Origin: Desulfocurvus sp.
Lineage (GTDB): Bacteria; Desulfobacterota; Desulfovibrionia; Desulfovibrionales; Desulfovibrionaceae
Length of the DNA: 64,000 bases
Direction: 5' to 3'
Assembly (NCBI GenBank): GCA_020692325.1
Contig: JAIMKR010000011.1
Coordinates: 1-64,000, forward strand
Part shown: positions 28,335-37,060 of the stretch, piece after piece
Numbering within the stretch: the first letter of the stretch is position 1
Layout: every line of letters starts with the position of its first letter
Translations under genes and position numbers: made by a program
The notes under the pieces: generated by a model
What the model was told of the DNA's origin: nothing
What the model saw: only the letters and a program-made list of their open reading frames with translations
The model's database searches: none

Positions 28335-30271
28335 TGCTGGTCCGCCTCCTGCTGCGGCTGTTCCTGTTCGGAGCTGGCCGCCGGCGTCTCGCCCGACGGG
28401 GCCTCGGGGAACTGCGGCTCCACGGTGTCGATGGGGGCCGGTCCGTTGGCTGGGCGTTCGCCGCCCTCCAGGTCCTTGGGCGGCAGCTCGCGCTGGCCCA
28501 TGAACAACGCGTTGATCATGGCCTTGACGATGGGGCCGGCGGCCGCGCCGTGCATTCCGTGCTCCATCATGGCCACGATGACGTAGCGCTTGCCGCCGCG
28601 TTCGGCGAAGCCGGCCATCCAGGCGTGGTCGCGGTACTTGAAGGGCACGCCCTCGCCCATGCGGTGCATCTCCTCGGTCAGGCGCATCACCTGCGCGCTG
28701 CCGGTCTTGGCGCCCACGGTCACGCCCGGGGTGATGATGCGGTGGCAGGTTCCGCGCGGGTCCTCGACGGTCTGCACCATGTCGTTCTTGATGATTTCCA
28801 CCTGGGCGGCGGTCAGGGGCACGTGGCCGGTGACCTGGGGACGCTGGCCCTTGATGAGCAGCGGTTTGATGAGCTTGCCGCCGTTGAGGATGGCCCCGAT
28901 GTAGCGCGCCACCTGCAGGGGCGAGACCACGGTGTAGCCCTGGCCGATGGACATGTTCAGATCCTCGCCGCGAGTCCAGCGCACGCCGAAGCGCTTGAGT
29001 TTCCATTCGCGGCTGGCGATGAGTCCGCTCTTCTCATGAGGCAGGTCGATGCCCGTGGGCGAGCCGAAGCCGGCGGCCTTGGCGAACTCGCTCATGCGGT
29101 CCACGCCGAGCTTCATGCCCAGACGGTAGAAGTACACGTCGCACGACTCGACGAGCGCGCGCTCCAGATTCACCGTGCCATGGCCCTTGCGCTTCCAGCA
29201 GTGGAAAATGTGGTTTCCCATGGCGAGCTCGCCCGAGCAGGTCACCGTGTCCAGGGGATCGACCGCGTCGTAGTGCAGGCCGGCGCCGGCCATGACAAGT
29301 TTGAAGACCGAACCGGGCGGATACACGCTCTGCGTGGCGCGGTTCTGCAAGGGATGCAGGGGATCGTCGCGCAGCTCCGCCCACTGCGCGTTGGACAGGC
29401 CGTTGGTGAACATGTTGGAGTCGTAGCTCGGCTCGCTAACCAGGGCGTGCACCTCGCCGGTGTCGGGGTCCAGCACCACCACCGCGCCGCTTTTGCCATC
29501 CAGCAGCCTGTGGCCCAGCTGCTGCAGGCTCAGGTCGATGGAGAGGAAGACCTCCTCTCCGGCCCTGGGCTCGGCCTGCAACTCCTCGGAAAGCCGGCGG
29601 CCGGTCACGTCCACCTCGATGAGGCGCTTGCCCTTGGCGCCGCGCAGGCGTCCGTCCAGCGTCTTCTCCAGGCCCTGCTTGCCCACGTAGTCGCCCAGCG
29701 AGAGGGTGGAATCGGCCTGCATCTCGGCCTCGTTGGCCTCGGCCACGTACCCCAGCACGTGCGAGAGCAGGTGCCCATAGTTGTACTTGCGCCGCGTGCG
29801 CGAGATGATCTCCAGCCCCGGCCAGCGCACGACCGCGCCCTCCACCTTGGCTATGGTGTCGTAGGTCATGTCCGGCACGAGCACCAGCGGCTCGAAGCTC
29901 TTCACCTTGGGCTTGTTGCGGTTGTAGACCTCGGTGAGCTTGTCCAGCGGGATGCCCGAGAGTCTGGACACCTCGGCCAGGGTGGCGGGGATGTCTTCGC
30001 AGTCCTCGCGCACCAGCCCTAGGGCGAAGGCCGGTTCGTTCACCGCCAGCAACTCGCCGTTTCGGTCGCGCAGGAATCCTCGCGGGGCGAAGATGTACTC
30101 CACCCGCAGCTGATTGTTGCGGCTTTTCTCGGTGAACACCGGGCCCAGGTGTATCTGCAGGTACCACAAGCGCACGGCGAACAGCAGGAACAGCGCCAGA
30201 ACCAGGAACTGGAGCAGTGCGGGGCCGAAGCGCGGCATGGCCTGTGTTGAGGCGCTAAGTAGATTCTTCAT
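28331..30271 (-). CDS. mrdA: Penicillin-binding protein 2, transpeptidase
   Basis: PBP2 crosslinks peptidoglycan during elongation. The 646-residue product has one N-terminal membrane helix (LQFLVLALFLLFAVRLWYLQ), a PBP dimer domain (IFAPRGFLRDRNGELLAVNE), and a transpeptidase with SVFK (SxxK nucleophile in PPGSVFKLVMAG), a SCD triad in place of SxN (ALVESCDVYFYRLG), and KTG in VGAKTGSAQ. The C-terminal 60 residues are an acidic Pro/Gln/Glu-rich tail. The start overlaps mreD. Confidence 0.96.
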   Translation of the reverse strand: MKNLLSASTQAMPRFGPALLQFLVLALFLLFAVRLWYLQIHLGPVFTEKSRNNQLRVEYIFAPRGFLRDRNGELLAVNEPAFALGLVREDCEDIPATLAEVSRLSGIPLDKLTEVYNRNKPKVKSFEPLVLVPDMTYDTIAKVEGAVVRWPGLEIISRTRRKYNYGHLLSHVLGYVAEANEAEMQADSTLSLGDYVGKQGLEKTLDGRLRGAKGKRLIEVDVTGRRLSEELQAEPRAGEEVFLSIDLSLQQLGHRLLDGKSGAVVVLDPDTGEVHALVSEPSYDSNMFTNGLSNAQWAELRDDPLHPLQNRATQSVYPPGSVFKLVMAGAGLHYDAVDPLDTVTCSGELAMGNHIFHCWKRKGHGTVNLERALVESCDVYFYRLGMKLGVDRMSEFAKAAGFGSPTGIDLPHEKSGLIASREWKLKRFGVRWTRGEDLNMSIGQGYTVVSPLQVARYIGAILNGGKLIKPLLIKGQRPQVTGHVPLTAAQVEIIKNDMVQTVEDPRGTCHRIITPGVTVGAKTGSAQVMRLTEEMHRMGEGVPFKYRDHAWMAGFAERGGKRYVIVAMMEHGMHGAAAGPIVKAMINALFMGQRELPPKDLEGGERPANGPAPIDTVEPQFPEAPSGETPAASSEQEQPQQEADQQ

Positions 30272-30722
30272 GGCGTTTGAGCCGCTCGGGGAAGAGGTTT
30301 TCCGCCACGTACCAGAGCACTGGGTAGATAAGGGCCTGCAGCAGGCATTCCATCAGGATGCGCTGCACGGGGAAGGCGCGCATCTCCAGCACGGCCATGA
30401 GGTAGAGCAGCAGGAAGTGCGCCAGACCGAGGGCCACGCCCAGCAGGGCCTGGAACTGCAGACTGCCCGGATCGAGCAGCCAGCGCCCCAGGGTGAGCAG
30501 GGCGAACAGCGTGGCGTACCACAAAATTCCATAGCCAAAGGCCAGCCCGCCCGCGCCTTCCTGAATGGCCATCCAGATGATGGTGAGGGCGATGGTGACG
30601 CCCGGCTTTTGCCAGCGCAGGCTTATGACCATGCCGGGGGCGAAGAAGTCCACCCCGGGCACCAGCGCCTGGCACCAAATGCCGCACACGGTGAAAACGA
30701 ACCACCACAGGGCCGCGAGCAC
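30255..30722 (-). CDS. mreD: MreD-like rod-shape membrane protein
   Basis: This 155-residue protein is almost wholly hydrophobic with about five membrane helices. Sequence conservation in MreD is low, so the call rests on size, topology (LTIIWMAIQEGAGGLAFGYG in the middle) and the position between mreC and mrdA. It overlaps mrdA by 17 bases and follows mreC by 4. Confidence 0.88.
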   Translation of the reverse strand: MLAALWWFVFTVCGIWCQALVPGVDFFAPGMVISLRWQKPGVTIALTIIWMAIQEGAGGLAFGYGILWYATLFALLTLGRWLLDPGSLQFQALLGVALGLAHFLLLYLMAVLEMRAFPVQRILMECLLQALIYPVLWYVAENLFPERLKRHEEST

Positions 30723-30726
30723 GTCG

Positions 30727-31572
30727 CTACTCCCACAGGGGGCGGGCGTCTTCTGGCTGTGCCGCGCGTTTAAGCAGCAGCACCTCCTCCAGGTGGGGCA
30801 AATCCACCAGGGGCCTCGCCTGCACGTCCATGAACAGGGTGCCTTCCTCGCGCTTCACGCTGGTCACGCGCGCCACGGGCAGCCCCTTGGGGAACACGCC
30901 GTCCATGCCGGAGGTGACGAGGATCTCGTTGGGCTCCAGCGAAGAGGTGAAGCCCACGTACTTGACCACGAGCGGATCGCCCGCGCCCATGCCGTAGATA
31001 ACGCCCTCGGCGCGGTTGTCGCGCCCCACCACGGCGATGCGGCTCGACGGGTCGGTCAGCAGCAGCACCGTCGAGACCTTGAGGCCGGCGCGGAAAATGC
31101 GGCCCACCACGCCGTCGATGGAGATCACGGGGGTATCCTCCACCGCGCCGGAGCTTTTGCCCCGGTCCACCAGAATGGTCTCCAGCAGGGCGGTTGGACC
31201 CACGCGCTGGGCCACCACCCGTGCGCCCCCGCGCGTCCATTCCGGCGGGGGCGGGAAGCTCAGCAGCTTCTCCAGCCTGGCCGTGGCCTCGGCGCGCTCG
31301 CGCAGGGTCATGTTCTCCAGGCGCAGGGCGTTGACCTGGGCCTGCAAGGCCTCGTTCTGCTGCTTCAGGCCCACCAGATCGACGTAGCGATCGACGAAGC
31401 CCTCGCCCTTGTGGCCGAGCCATTTGCCCGGCCGTAGCACCATTCCCACACTGTCCAGCCCGGAATAGGTGCTCAGGCGTGTCAGATGTCCGGAGCGCAG
31501 GTTCCAGGTGTACAGGCTCAGATAGACGAAGAGCCCGGCGACGAGGAAGATGGCGACTTTTTTCGGGTTCAC
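30727..31572 (-). CDS. mreC: MreC rod-shape-determining protein
   Basis: MreC links the MreB cytoskeleton to PBP2 in the periplasm. The 281 residues show one N-terminal membrane helix (VAIFLVAGLFVYLSLYTWNL), a coiled coil (GLKQQNEALQAQVNALRLEN), and the double beta-barrel MreC core with VDRGKSSGAVEDTPVISIDG and VVGRIFRAGLKVSTVLLLTD. The stop is 1 base from the mreB downstream region, and mreB-C-D are tightly packed. Confidence 0.95.
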   Translation of the reverse strand: MNPKKVAIFLVAGLFVYLSLYTWNLRSGHLTRLSTYSGLDSVGMVLRPGKWLGHKGEGFVDRYVDLVGLKQQNEALQAQVNALRLENMTLRERAEATARLEKLLSFPPPPEWTRGGARVVAQRVGPTALLETILVDRGKSSGAVEDTPVISIDGVVGRIFRAGLKVSTVLLLTDPSSRIAVVGRDNRAEGVIYGMGAGDPLVVKYVGFTSSLEPNEILVTSGMDGVFPKGLPVARVTSVKREEGTLFMDVQARPLVDLPHLEEVLLLKRAAQPEDARPLWE

Positions 31573-31573
31573 G

Positions 31574-32674
<1,101 letters not shown>

Positions 32675-32734
32675 CTAAACGCAATTGCCGCGGAACAGCC
32701 TCCCGTACCAAAAGAACATCCGGCAGGCAATACG

Positions 32735-33721
32735 ATGCGGACCACAGTTTTCATAAAGGATGCCCGACCCCTCTGGCGCGGGGTCGGCATCTTCTTTCGG
32801 GAAGTCCTCGGCGGACCGGCGCGCAAGGTGCCGCTCGACGCCGGCTTCTCCTGCCCCAATCGCGATGGAACCCTCGGCCGTGCCGGCTGCTCGTTCTGCA
32901 ACGCCGCCGGCTCGGGCACTGGACGCCACGCCCGGGGGCAAAGCCTGGCCGAGCAGTGGGCGGCGCTGGTCCCGCGCGTGCGCGCCCGGACTCCCAAGGC
33001 CCGGCTCATCGCTTACCTGCAGGCCTACACCAACACCCACGCCAGCCCCGAACGCCTGGCCGCCGTTCTTGCGGAAACGGTCGCGCTGCCTGACGTCTCC
33101 GGCCTGTGTCTGGGCACCCGGCCGGATTGTCTGGACGTGGGCGCGGGCGAGGCCCGCCTTGATGTCCTCGCCGGCGTTGTGCGCCTTGACCTGCCCTTTG
33201 TCCAGCTCGATTTGGGCCTCCAGTCCGCCGACGACGCTGTTTTGTCGCGCGCCGGCCGTGGGCACGACGCGGCCTGTTTCGCGGCGGCTGTGCGGGCTGC
33301 GACGGCGCGGGGATTGTACGTCTGCGCGCACCTCATGTTTGGTCTTCCCGGAGCCGGGTCGGACGACCTTTCGCGTAGTGTGGCGTTCGTGAACGATCTG
33401 CCCGTGGCCGCCGTGAAGTTTCACAACACGTTGGTGTGCCGGGGCTCCGGCTTGGCGCGGGAGTGGGCGGCCGGACGCTATGTCGCGCCGGAGCGTTCGG
33501 CCTATGTGGAAGCGCTCATCGGGGCGCTGGAGCGCCTGCGGCCGGATGTGTGCGTGGAGCGGGTTTTCGCCGATCCCGCGCCGGGCGAGCTGCTGGCCCC
33601 GGACTGGGCCGTGGACAAGGCCGGGGCGCTGGACGCGTTGCGGCGCGAGATGCTACGGCGTGGAACGTGGCAGGGTCGGCTGTGTCCGGCCGCGCCGTCG
33701 GCGAATCCCCCCATGAGATAA
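32735..33721 (+). CDS. Radical SAM protein, YhcC/TIGR01212 family
   Basis: The start is the ATG at 32735 (MRTTVFIKDARPLWRGVGIF, 328 residues); the frame is open upstream over the mreB promoter region. The iron-sulfur cysteines follow this family's spacing: CPNRDGTLGRAGCSFC. Other family marks are YLQAYTNTHAS, GLCLGTRPDC, LDLGLQSADD and HLMFGLPGAG. The exact substrate of the family is not known; a role in RNA modification or metabolism has been guessed. It is divergent from mreB and followed 11 bases later by the alkyltransferase gene. Confidence 0.9.
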   Translation: MRTTVFIKDARPLWRGVGIFFREVLGGPARKVPLDAGFSCPNRDGTLGRAGCSFCNAAGSGTGRHARGQSLAEQWAALVPRVRARTPKARLIAYLQAYTNTHASPERLAAVLAETVALPDVSGLCLGTRPDCLDVGAGEARLDVLAGVVRLDLPFVQLDLGLQSADDAVLSRAGRGHDAACFAAAVRAATARGLYVCAHLMFGLPGAGSDDLSRSVAFVNDLPVAAVKFHNTLVCRGSGLAREWAAGRYVAPERSAYVEALIGALERLRPDVCVERVFADPAPGELLAPDWAVDKAGALDALRREMLRRGTWQGRLCPAAPSANPPMR

Positions 33722-33732
33722 GGAGGTTCCCC

Positions 33733-34257
33733 ATGTGTCGCGCCAAGAGAACGTTTTCGTCCCCGGACCGCGAGGAGCTGGTGGCCGCGCCCCCGCTTTC
33801 CCTGCGGATATTATGGCGCGACGGCTGGATTGCGCAATTGTGCCTCGGCCGTGCCGAGGTCGACACGCTCGCCCCGGACGCCAGCGATGCGGCGCGCGGC
33901 CTGCACGCGGCTCTGCGTTCGCTCGCCGCCGGCCGGCCCGAAGCCTTTCCGCCCCTGCCGCTGGATTGGGAGCGCGTGCCGCCGTTTTCGCGCAAGGTGC
34001 TGCGCGCCCTCTACGAGCATGTGCCCGCCGGCGTCACCGTGACCTACGGCGAGTTGGCCGCCCTGGCAGGGGAGGGCGGCAAGGCCCGCGCCGTTGGACA
34101 GGTCATGGCGCGCAATCCCTGGCCGCTGGTCGTGCCCTGCCACCGCGTGCTCGGCGGCGGTGGCGCGCTCACTGGTTACACCAATCCCCACGGCCTGGAC
34201 CTGAAGGCGCTGCTGCTTTCGCTGGAGGGGGCGCATCCGGCCGGCGGCGGACGCTAG
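33733..34257 (+). CDS. ogt: O6-alkylguanine-DNA alkyltransferase
   Basis: This suicide repair protein removes alkyl groups from guanine. The 174-residue product has the diagnostic VPCHRVL with the acceptor Cys at about residue 136, the preceding TYGELAALAGEGGKARAVGQ with RNPWPLV, and a helix-turn-helix minor-groove binder. The N-terminal domain is short, as in the Ogt type. An AGGAGG site precedes the ATG. The last 70 bases of the gene are part of a tandem duplication. Confidence 0.93.
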   Translation: MCRAKRTFSSPDREELVAAPPLSLRILWRDGWIAQLCLGRAEVDTLAPDASDAARGLHAALRSLAAGRPEAFPPLPLDWERVPPFSRKVLRALYEHVPAGVTVTYGELAALAGEGGKARAVGQVMARNPWPLVVPCHRVLGGGGALTGYTNPHGLDLKALLLSLEGAHPAGGGR

Positions 34258-34402
34258 CCGGGCGAACTTCGCGAAGAGCCGGCGGGTCGCGCCGCAATAT
34301 CCATGGCCTGGACCTGAAGGCGTTGCCGCTTTCGCTGGAGGGGGTCCGGCCGGCGGCGGACGCTAGCCAGTCGGGTTTATTCACGAAAAACCGGCGGGGC
34401 GC
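34183..34402. repeat. Tandem duplication of the ogt 3' end
   Basis: The segment 34183-34295, covering the last 24 codons of ogt and 38 bases beyond, is repeated with mismatches from 34296 to about 34402. The second copy still encodes a recognisable NIHGLDLKALPLSLEGV, but it has no start and lies outside the gene. Both copies end in CCGGCGGG followed by a CGCG-rich run. The offset is 113 bases. The rest of the gap to 34,553 shows no gene. Confidence 0.8.
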
Positions 34403-34553
34403 GTCGTCGAATTCGGCGGATGTCATTGTCGCGTGGATCACGTGACGTCACGGAATAACAGCCCATCGATTCGGAAGGACCATTCTTGCGCGCCGCGTCT
34501 GACGGAAGCGGCGGAGTGGGGGAGAAGGGGGCGTCCCAGGACTTCCACGCGGC

Positions 34554-35291
34554 TCAGCGTTTGTGCTTGGCCTTCGAATGCTTGTGGACGCCGCGCCCCG
34601 TTCCGGCCTTGGCGTTGGTGTGAATCCTGGCCTTGGACTTGGCCTTGACCGTGGATTGGGCCTTGTCCTTGGTGTGAATCCGGGCTTTGGACTTGGCCTT
34701 GACCGTCAATCTGGTTTTGTCCCTGGCGTGGATTTTGGCCTTGTGGATGGCGCCGCCGGCCTTGGCCCTGACGGCCTTGGGCTTGCGGCCGCGCCGGGCC
34801 TTGACCTTGGCGGCCTTCGCCGGGGTTTGGGCTCTGACGGTTTTGGCCGGGGCCTTGGTCGGAGCCGATTGGTACATGGGGGCTTTGCCGACACCCAGAA
34901 ACCCCGGGTGCACACCGAGGTCGCCGGCGGCCTGGCCCCAGGAGCGGCCGTCATGGCGCAGCTGCTCCACCTGCGCCTGGCTCACGCCGGCCACATGGGC
35001 CAGCGTCTCCACGCGGGTCCGCTCCAGGCGTTCGTCCGAGGCGGCGAGAGCCTCGTGAGCCTTTTTCGCCTCCTCGCCGCCCTTGCGGCGGGCGTTGTAC
35101 GCATCGGTGCGCAGGCGGGCGTTTTCGTGCAGTTCCATGTCCATGCGGTGCAGCACGGGATCGTCGCCGAAGGCGTGCGCGTTTTCTTGCGGCGCGCCGA
35201 GCAGAAAAAGGGCCAGGGCTGCACCGGTCAGAGCGCGTTTGCAGGTCGCAGAACGAAAGGCCACGGCGAGCCGGTGAAGTGCCGTCATCAT
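34554..35291 (-). CDS. Exported Lys/Ala-rich protein with histone-like repeats
   Basis: I do not recognise a named family for the whole 245 residues. It starts with a signal peptide (TGAALALFLLGAPQENAHAF, cleavage likely after AHA at about 40). A helical charged domain follows to about 100, then a small conserved-looking motif (VSQAQVEQLRHDGRSWGQAA, LGVHPGFLG). From about 150 to the end it is a very basic Lys/Ala tail with two near-identical 18-residue units (STVKAKSKARIHT type) and a His/Lys end, resembling histone H1 tails. A polycation secreted to the envelope could bind cell wall, LPS or DNA; that is inference. Start is ATG 35291 or the adjacent ATG 35288. Confidence 0.75.
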   Translation of the reverse strand: MMTALHRLAVAFRSATCKRALTGAALALFLLGAPQENAHAFGDDPVLHRMDMELHENARLRTDAYNARRKGGEEAKKAHEALAASDERLERTRVETLAHVAGVSQAQVEQLRHDGRSWGQAAGDLGVHPGFLGVGKAPMYQSAPTKAPAKTVRAQTPAKAAKVKARRGRKPKAVRAKAGGAIHKAKIHARDKTRLTVKAKSKARIHTKDKAQSTVKAKSKARIHTNAKAGTGRGVHKHSKAKHKR

Positions 35292-35326
35292 TCTCTCCGC
35301 AAAAGGTCGCCGGGGGGCGGCGTCTG

Positions 35327-36598
35327 TCAGGTTCGCGCCGGGGCGCGCTCGGCCCCGGGTTCGGAAGGCTCCGGGCGGGGGGCGGCCGGGTCGGCGTCCG
35401 ACCCCGTCGTCTGGGCGCGCCGCGCTGCGGAGATGAAGGCCAGGGCGAGCGTGGCCGCCGTGGCCGGAGTGTGCAATGCCGTGGCCAGGCCGCCGCACAG
35501 CGCGAGAACCGCCAGCAGCCCGTAACCGAAGCGCCGCCGGCCGCGCAGCGCGCAGAAAAGCGCCGCGCCCAGCGCCAGCAGCGGGCCGCCGACGCCCCAT
35601 CCCGCGAACAGGCGCAGCAGCGAGGAGGGAATTTGGAACACGGAGACGGGCAGGCCCTCGGTCTCCTCGTCCTCTTCGGCGCCCTGGAGTTCGGGCATGG
35701 CCTCGGCCATGGGAACGTCGAGCGCGAGTCCAGTGGCCAGCGCGACGGGGTCCTGGCGCATGGCTTCCGTCGTGGCGGCGAGATACCAGCCCAGCCCAAG
35801 CTCCTCGGATGGCGTCGGGGCCATGCGCTGCAGCGGCAGCAGCATCCCTATCCATATGGCGAGCGTGCAGGCCAGCGCCATGCCCGCGCGCGGCAGGGTC
35901 CGTCCGCGTTCGAGGAACAGGCACAGGACAGCGCCGGCCGCCAGCCCCGTCCGGGAGCCGGAGGCCAGCAGGCCCGCCAGGATGAGCCAGCGCGCCAGTC
36001 TCGGCTGGCCGGGAACCGGCTCGTCGTCGAGGGTGGCGCATAGGGACACGGCCAGCAGGCAGCCCACGGCCTCGGTCGTGCCGGGCGCGTTGCCCAGCAG
36101 CAGCCCGCCGCCGGCGACCACGCTTTTCGCCGTGATGGCCGTGAGCAGAAAATCGAGAACGGACAGCGCGCCGAGCACCGCCCCGGCCTGCGCCAGCGAC
36201 TCGCGCCGGGGCGCGCCGAAGCTCCAGATCCATAGCGCGGCGAAGCCGACCAACGCCGGCAGGCGCAGTTCGTCCAGCAGGGGGGCATAGTCCGCCGTCT
36301 GGGCCAGCGCCACGGAAAGCACCTTGGTCAGGGCCCAGCCGGCGACGGAAAGCGCGCAGGCCAGGGTCACGGTGAGCCACGGGCCATGGCTGTGCCCGGC
36401 GCGCGAGCGCGCGGACGCGAAGAGGCTGGCCAGGGCGGCCAGGGCCGCCAGCGTGGCCCACAGCGCCAGACCGTCCAGGCCGAAACGCAGGCCGAGAGCG
36501 GGCTTGCCGGCGAGCCTGCCGGCGAGAAGCGCCACGGGCGCGGCTATGAACGCCGCGAAGTAGGGCAGCGGCGCGAAAAGCGGAGCCGGGCGGTTCAT
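35327..36598 (-). CDS. Polytopic membrane protein, O-antigen ligase/polymerase-like
   Basis: I start it at the ATG at 36598, which has a GGAGG site; the frame is open upstream over non-coding DNA. The 423-residue product has about ten hydrophobic helices separated by short loops, one longer periplasmic loop at about 270-320 (SEELGLGWYLAATTEAMRQD), and a short charged C-terminus. A GLLASGSRTGLAAGAVL stretch resembles the SRTGL signature in O-antigen ligase (Wzy/WaaL) proteins. No sugar-transfer partner genes are nearby. It lies 35 bases upstream of the Lys-rich protein gene, so the two are probably co-transcribed. Confidence 0.6.
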   Translation of the reverse strand: MNRPAPLFAPLPYFAAFIAAPVALLAGRLAGKPALGLRFGLDGLALWATLAALAALASLFASARSRAGHSHGPWLTVTLACALSVAGWALTKVLSVALAQTADYAPLLDELRLPALVGFAALWIWSFGAPRRESLAQAGAVLGALSVLDFLLTAITAKSVVAGGGLLLGNAPGTTEAVGCLLAVSLCATLDDEPVPGQPRLARWLILAGLLASGSRTGLAAGAVLCLFLERGRTLPRAGMALACTLAIWIGMLLPLQRMAPTPSEELGLGWYLAATTEAMRQDPVALATGLALDVPMAEAMPELQGAEEDEETEGLPVSVFQIPSSLLRLFAGWGVGGPLLALGAALFCALRGRRRFGYGLLAVLALCGGLATALHTPATAATLALAFISAARRAQTTGSDADPAAPRPEPSEPGAERAPART

Positions 36599-37060
36599 CG
36601 GTGGCCTCCGGGCCGTGGAATATGGGCGGGGAACGTATGCAGCATGGGCCTCATCCGGGGATGTGTCCCCGAAAGGGGCTCTTAGCGCGTCCGGCCCGCG
36701 CGGTAAAGCCCGCGTGGCCATATCTCCGGTCCGATGCGCCCGGCGCGGCCCTCTTCCTCCGTCTGGCGTGACGCTTCCGGGAGGCGCGCGTTTTTGAGAC
36801 CGAGTCGCGATGAAGGCGGCGGGAGGGCAAAACCGGTGGGCGGGTGAGGCCGACGGAAGGGCGGGGATGGCGATGCGACACGCCGGCGCTTTTGTCGTCG
36901 ATCTGGCCGTTATGCTCCGGTCCCGGGTGTCGGTCGCCGGGGCGTCGTCGTCCAGCCGCCCCTGGGGCGCGGAGCGTCGCGTCCCCGCGGGAGTCGGGGC
37001 ACACGATGGGGCCAGGGCCTCCCGACGGTCATCCCCCCACGTGGGTGGGGATAGGGGGCT
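36599..37060. other. Gene-free interval
   Basis: This 462-base stretch separates two minus-strand genes. It holds short GC-rich hairpins, including CCCCAC/GTGGGG just past the kup stop codon, which may end the kup transcript. I see no convincing coding frame, RNA gene or repeat in it. Confidence 0.5.

Noticed and set aside
35327-36721. Upstream start at 36721 for the polytopic membrane protein
   Set aside because: The extra 41 residues are Arg/Pro-rich and lack a ribosome site, whereas ATG 36598 has GGAGG at proper spacing.
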